From assembly GCA_964467615.1 (NCBI GenBank), contig CAYXRK010000094.1, forward strand, positions 1 through 17,884: 17,884 bases of DNA, in the 5' to 3' direction. This DNA comes from CAYXRK01 sp964467615. Lineage in GTDB: Bacteria; Hydrogenedentota; Hydrogenedentia; Hydrogenedentales; GCA-2746185. Positions 15,463-17,884 of the stretch are shown one piece after another; the first letter of the stretch is position 1; each line of letters starts with the position of its first letter. Made by a program: the position numbers and the translations under genes. Under the pieces are notes generated by a model. The model searched no databases. It saw nothing but the letters and a program-made list of their open reading frames with translations, and was not told the DNA's origin.

Positions 15463-15915
15463 TTGAGTTCGTGGGCGTATCTGGATAGGGGTACATGGCC
15501 AAGTATGCCCGTAATAAGGGACGTGCGGGTAGCGTTACCGAACGGATCTGAAAGTATTCGTTTTACCGCGCTGGCTGATACCGGAGCGGAGATTTCAACG
15601 TTGGACATGCGGCACCAAAGCGTTGCAAGGTTGGTAGACGCAACTAAGTCAGAAATACAGCGGCTTTACTTTCCGAACGGGCAATCGATGGAGTATTCGA
15701 CTGTTCAGGTACGAGTTCAGATTGATGGTGTGAATCTCGGGCGAGACGTCGTGAAGTTCGCGCTAATGAAATCGTTCATCATCGGCCGGGATATACTCAA
15801 TCAGCTTGACGCGCATTTCTTGGGTCCCGGACCCACGCCTTCACGGACAGGGACTCTCGTGTTGGAGGACTTCAGCGGCGCTCCGCCGCGCCCGGCTATG
15901 GACTCGGGGCGCTAG
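15463..15915 (+). CDS. Retropepsin-like (clan AA) aspartic protease
   Basis: The 150-residue protein has the single-domain retropepsin pattern: VRVALPNGSESIRFTALADTGAEISTL with the catalytic Asp39-Thr40-Gly41-Ala42, a middle strand pair (VQVRVQIDGVNLGRDVVKFAL) as flap and sheet, and FIIGRDILNQL (105-115), the hydrophobic-hydrophobic-Gly-Arg-Asp motif at the end of the fold. With one DTG it must dimerise to form an active site, as in retroviral proteases. No signal peptide or membrane segment is seen, so it should act in the cytoplasm. The start is a TTG at 15463 with a strong GGAGG site (15449-15453) 9 bases upstream. It is the second gene of a pair with the pseudo-receiver/DUF5678 protein. 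Its stop overlaps the convergent folD stop by 4 bases. Confidence 0.85.
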   Translation: MSSWAYLDRGTWPSMPVIRDVRVALPNGSESIRFTALADTGAEISTLDMRHQSVARLVDATKSEIQRLYFPNGQSMEYSTVQVRVQIDGVNLGRDVVKFALMKSFIIGRDILNQLDAHFLGPGPTPSRTGTLVLEDFSGAPPRPAMDSGR

Positions 15916-16799
15916 TCACGGGTTTGCCTCGAACGTTTCGCCGCTTCGACTGTGTTTTTCATCAGCATGGTGATGGTCATTGGGCCGACGCCGCCGGGGA
16001 CGGGTGTGATGGCACTCGCTTTCTTCACTACATTGTCGAAGTCGACGTCGCCTACGAGGCGCGAGCCGGATTTCTTGGTGCTGTCTTCGATGCGGTTTTG
16101 GCCGACGTCGATGACGACCACACCCTTCTTGACCATCGAGGCTTTGACGAATAGCGGCGAACCGATTGCCGCGACGATGATGTCGGCCTGCTTCGTGAAG
16201 GCCCCGATGTTCGGCGTGCGACTGTGGCAGATGGTGACGGTGGCGTTCGCGCCGGGGGCCTTTTGCATGAGGATCGCGGCCATGGGTTTGCCGACGATGT
16301 TCGAGCGGCCGACAATGACAACGTGTTTGCCGGCGGGATCGATACCCGAGCGCACGAGCAGTTGCTGGCAACCCGCGGGCGTGCAGGGGAGGAAGCATTC
16401 CTCGCCGTTGAGCAGCTTGCCAACGTTGACCGGATGGAAGCCATCGACGTCTTTCGCCGGATCGACGGCATTCAGCACGGCGGCCTCCTCGATCTGCTTC
16501 GGCAACGGCATTTGCACGAGGATGCCGTGGACCTTGGGGTCGGCGTTGAGATCGGCGATGAGCGCGAGCAGCCGCTTTTGCGTGCAGGTCTTCGGGAGTT
16601 CGTGATGGATTGACGTGATGCCAAGCTCTTCGCAGGTGCGCCGTTTGCTGCGAACGTAGAGGTGGCTCGCGGGGTCGTCGCCAACGAGCACCGTCGCCAG
16701 GCCGGGATGAATCCTCCGGCGCGCGAGTCGTTTTACTTCTTCGGCAATCTCGGCGCGAATCGATTCCGAAATCGCCTTCCCGTCAATGATGATGGCCAT
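15912..16799 (-). CDS. folD: Bifunctional methylenetetrahydrofolate dehydrogenase/methenyltetrahydrofolate cyclohydrolase
   Basis: FolD interconverts 5,10-methylene-, methenyl- and 10-formyl-tetrahydrofolate with NADP in cytoplasmic one-carbon metabolism. The 295-residue protein has the full family pattern: YVRSKRR (Tyr48 and Lys52, catalytic), GILVQMPLP (Gln96), DPAKDVDGFHPVNVG (Asp119), the nucleotide-binding GRSNIVGKPMAAIL and the C-terminal TPVPGGVGPMT. These positions keep the offset of two residues from E. coli Lys54, Gln98 and Asp121. I chose the ATG at 16797-16799, where homologues begin; the frame has 16 more open residues upstream without similarity. It is transcribed alone, after the terminator of the cytochrome gene, and its stop codon shares CTAG with the stop of the opposite gene. 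Confidence 0.97.
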   Translation of the reverse strand: MAIIIDGKAISESIRAEIAEEVKRLARRRIHPGLATVLVGDDPASHLYVRSKRRTCEELGITSIHHELPKTCTQKRLLALIADLNADPKVHGILVQMPLPKQIEEAAVLNAVDPAKDVDGFHPVNVGKLLNGEECFLPCTPAGCQQLLVRSGIDPAGKHVVIVGRSNIVGKPMAAILMQKAPGANATVTICHSRTPNIGAFTKQADIIVAAIGSPLFVKASMVKKGVVVIDVGQNRIEDSTKKSGSRLVGDVDFDNVVKKASAITPVPGGVGPMTITMLMKNTVEAAKRSRQTRD

Positions 16800-16841
16800 A
16801 CTCACACCCCCGCGTGGACGCGCAGATGATAGGGGAGCGGC

Positions 16842-16876
16842 GAGCAAAAGAAAACCGCCCGGCGCGATGCCGGGCG
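16842..16876 (-). terminator. Intrinsic terminator of the cytochrome gene
   Basis: An 8-bp perfect GC stem CGCCCGGC (16856-16863) and GCCGGGCG (16869-16876) encloses a 5-base loop. Read on the minus strand it is followed by GGTTTTCTTTTGC, a T-rich tract. It lies just after the stop of the cytochrome gene, so it should end that transcript before folD. Confidence 0.85.
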
Positions 16877-16883
16877 CGCGGTG

Positions 16884-17441
16884 TTATTCGTTTGCCGTGG
16901 GCGGCGTTTCGGCCGCGCCTTCGGCCTTCGGCGGATCGACGTACTCGACCTTTGGCGCGTCTTCCAAATTGAGGACCGTGTGGCACTTGTTGCACGAGTC
17001 GATCAGCGCGGTGTATTTGGCCTTGACGGCGGCGTAGTCACGCGCCTTGACCGCCTCGCCAAGCGCGTATGCGGATTCGCGCAATTCGACGGCTTGTTTT
17101 TTCCAGTCGTCGGTGAGCATGTAGTCCTCGTCCTTGCGCGAGAAGAGGAGATTGGCCTGCTCGCCGATCTGATAGGTAGGGACGTAGATGGCGCGCCACT
17201 CCTTGCGTCCCGCGGGCTCGACGGCAACAGCATTTTTCAGGTTCTCGTAGACGGGATCCATCATCAAGTCCATCATCTCGTAGCAATCAAGCAAGGCCAA
17301 CGGCTCTTGAACGGTGCGATCAACGGCCGGCGCGGGCGCGGGTTCCTGCGCGTGCGCAAACTCCGCGGGCCCGAACGCAGCGCCGAAGTAGACCGCGATC
17401 ACGCCGAGAACGAACAACGAAACTACCAATGCCATCTTCAC
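16884..17441 (-). CDS. Exported monohaem c-type cytochrome protein
   Basis: This 185-residue protein has a signal peptide (residues about 1-31, FAHAQE) and one haem-binding CNKCH motif near the C-terminus (Cys150, Cys153, His154). The sequence before it is helical and charged, with a late CXXCH, as in cytochrome c-prime-like four-helix proteins. It may serve electron transfer or gas binding in the periplasm. The last 25 residues are Pro, Glu and Ala rich. The start is the GTG at 17439-17441 with a GGAGG site 8 bases upstream; the Met two codons on is an alternative. It has its own promoter and terminator and appears to be a single-gene transcript. The partner protein is not known. Confidence 0.86.
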   Translation of the reverse strand: MKMALVVSLFVLGVIAVYFGAAFGPAEFAHAQEPAPAPAVDRTVQEPLALLDCYEMMDLMMDPVYENLKNAVAVEPAGRKEWRAIYVPTYQIGEQANLLFSRKDEDYMLTDDWKKQAVELRESAYALGEAVKARDYAAVKAKYTALIDSCNKCHTVLNLEDAPKVEYVDPPKAEGAAETPPTANE

Positions 17442-17477
17442 TGCGGAAACCTCCGTAATCCACGAATACAGACGGAA

Positions 17478-17507
17478 ATTCTAGCCGCGTATGCACGTGT
17501 CTGTCCA
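17478..17507 (-). promoter_or_regulatory. Sigma70-type promoter of the cytochrome gene
   Basis: On the minus strand TGGACA (17502-17507, five of six) is followed after 18 bases by TAGAAT (17478-17483, five of six). Transcription would start near 17471, about 30 bases before the GTG start, and covers the GGAGG site. Confidence 0.55.
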
Positions 17508-17526
17508 GTTCCGGCCTAGTGGAAAC

Positions 17527-17884
17527 TCAGCGCTGCGCAATGTTGGCGCGTCGAAACGCGAAAGTTACCATAAAGGCGAGCGCAATAAGTCCGATGTCCG
17601 CGGCACCCCTGCTTGGTCCACCACTTGCTCTTCCCGATGAGGCGAAACACTGCGGCCCACCTTGAAGGAATTCCGCGAGTTCGGCGTCCGTCACGAAGCC
17701 GTCCGTATCCGCGTCGAGATCGCCGAATTCATCCTCGGTGAGATCGGGCTGCGCGGCCGTTGCCTCGGCAAGACTAAGTTGACCATCGCTGTCCGCATCG
17801 GCCGCACCGAAGTCCGAGCGTAACGCGTCAGCGATATCGTCCAACGTCGGCCCTTCACCCTCGCCCTCGCCCTCGCCCTCTCCT
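17527..17884 (-). CDS. Secreted EF-hand protein with Gly-Glu linker and Cys-type C-terminal anchor, 5' end cut by window edge
   Basis: Only the C-terminal 118 residues or so are in the window. They start with a Gly-Glu repeat linker (five GE units, then GPTLDD). Two EF-hand calcium loops follow: DADSDGQLSLAE and DADTDGFVTDAE, both with Asp at positions 1, 3 and 5, Gly at 6 and Glu at 12, so calcium binding is likely. The tail is GGPQC, a 16-residue Gly/Ser-rich spacer with AAD, a hydrophobic helix (IGLIALAFMVTFAF) and RRANIAQR. This resembles the tail of the LRR protein in this window and suggests C-terminal sorting at the envelope. The Met or TTG candidates inside are not starts; the frame is open beyond the edge. 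The N-terminal domain, which would give the function, is missing. Confidence 0.82.
   Translation of the reverse strand, partial: GEGEGEGEGEGPTLDDIADALRSDFGAADADSDGQLSLAEATAAQPDLTEDEFGDLDADTDGFVTDAELAEFLQGGPQCFASSGRASGGPSRGAADIGLIALAFMVTFAFRRANIAQR

Noticed and set aside
1..17884. CRISPR array, tRNA, rRNA or insertion sequence
   Set aside because: No regularly spaced direct repeats, no tRNA-like cloverleaf or rRNA sequence and no transposase frame were seen. The only repeats are the REPIN-like element and the Gly-Glu codon repeat.

Overview
This is a high-GC bacterial fragment of ordinary chromosomal character, probably from an assembled metagenome: a run of exactly 100 N (4656-4755) marks a scaffold gap. 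Several traits suggest a member of the Hydrogenedentota, Planctomycetota or Lentisphaerota type of lineage: a Gly-Glu repeat linker in a secreted protein, C-terminal anchor tails with a cysteine, an FGE-fold secreted protein, a Tat-exported sulfatase-like protein and many exported proteins. I favour Hydrogenedentota, but this is recall of lineage habits and not a proof.

Layout. 1-394: a toxin-antitoxin pair on the minus strand (PIN toxin cut by the window edge, AF2212-like antitoxin). 516-1376: secreted FGE-fold (SUMF1) protein. 1377-1681: intergenic with a REPIN-like inverted repeat. 1682-2068: PhnB-like VOC protein (-). 2216-3826: exported S8 serine protease (-). 4033-4437: second VOC protein (+). 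4421-4655: C-terminal part of an XRE-type regulator (-), running into the gap. 4790-7182: a two-gene operon (+) for a Tat-exported sulfatase-like protein and a polytopic membrane protein. 7189-8019: lipoprotein with a carboxypeptidase-regulatory-like domain (-). 8093-11731: a tight minus-strand operon for envelope or exopolysaccharide work (FemAB/GNAT protein, GT4 glycosyltransferase, polysaccharide deacetylase). 11821-14572: a minus-strand group of DoxX-like protein, LRR surface protein and pirin, the last two joined by a GTGA stop/start overlap. 14788-15915: a plus-strand pair, a degenerate receiver fused to a DUF5678-like domain, followed by a retropepsin-like aspartic protease. 15912-16799: folD (-). 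16884-17441: monohaem cytochrome c-type protein (-) with its own promoter and terminator. 17527-17884: C-terminal part of an EF-hand protein with a Gly-Glu linker (-).

How the parts relate. Most genes here are unrelated housekeeping or envelope functions. Three groups look functionally linked: the polysaccharide operon, the sulfatase-like/membrane pair, and the pseudo-receiver/retropepsin pair. The last is the best candidate for an undescribed system. In addition, the LRR protein and the EF-hand protein end in similar tails (Cys, Gly/Ala/Ser-rich spacer, Ala-Ala-Asp, hydrophobic helix, Arg), which points to a shared surface-sorting pathway whose processing enzyme is not in this window.
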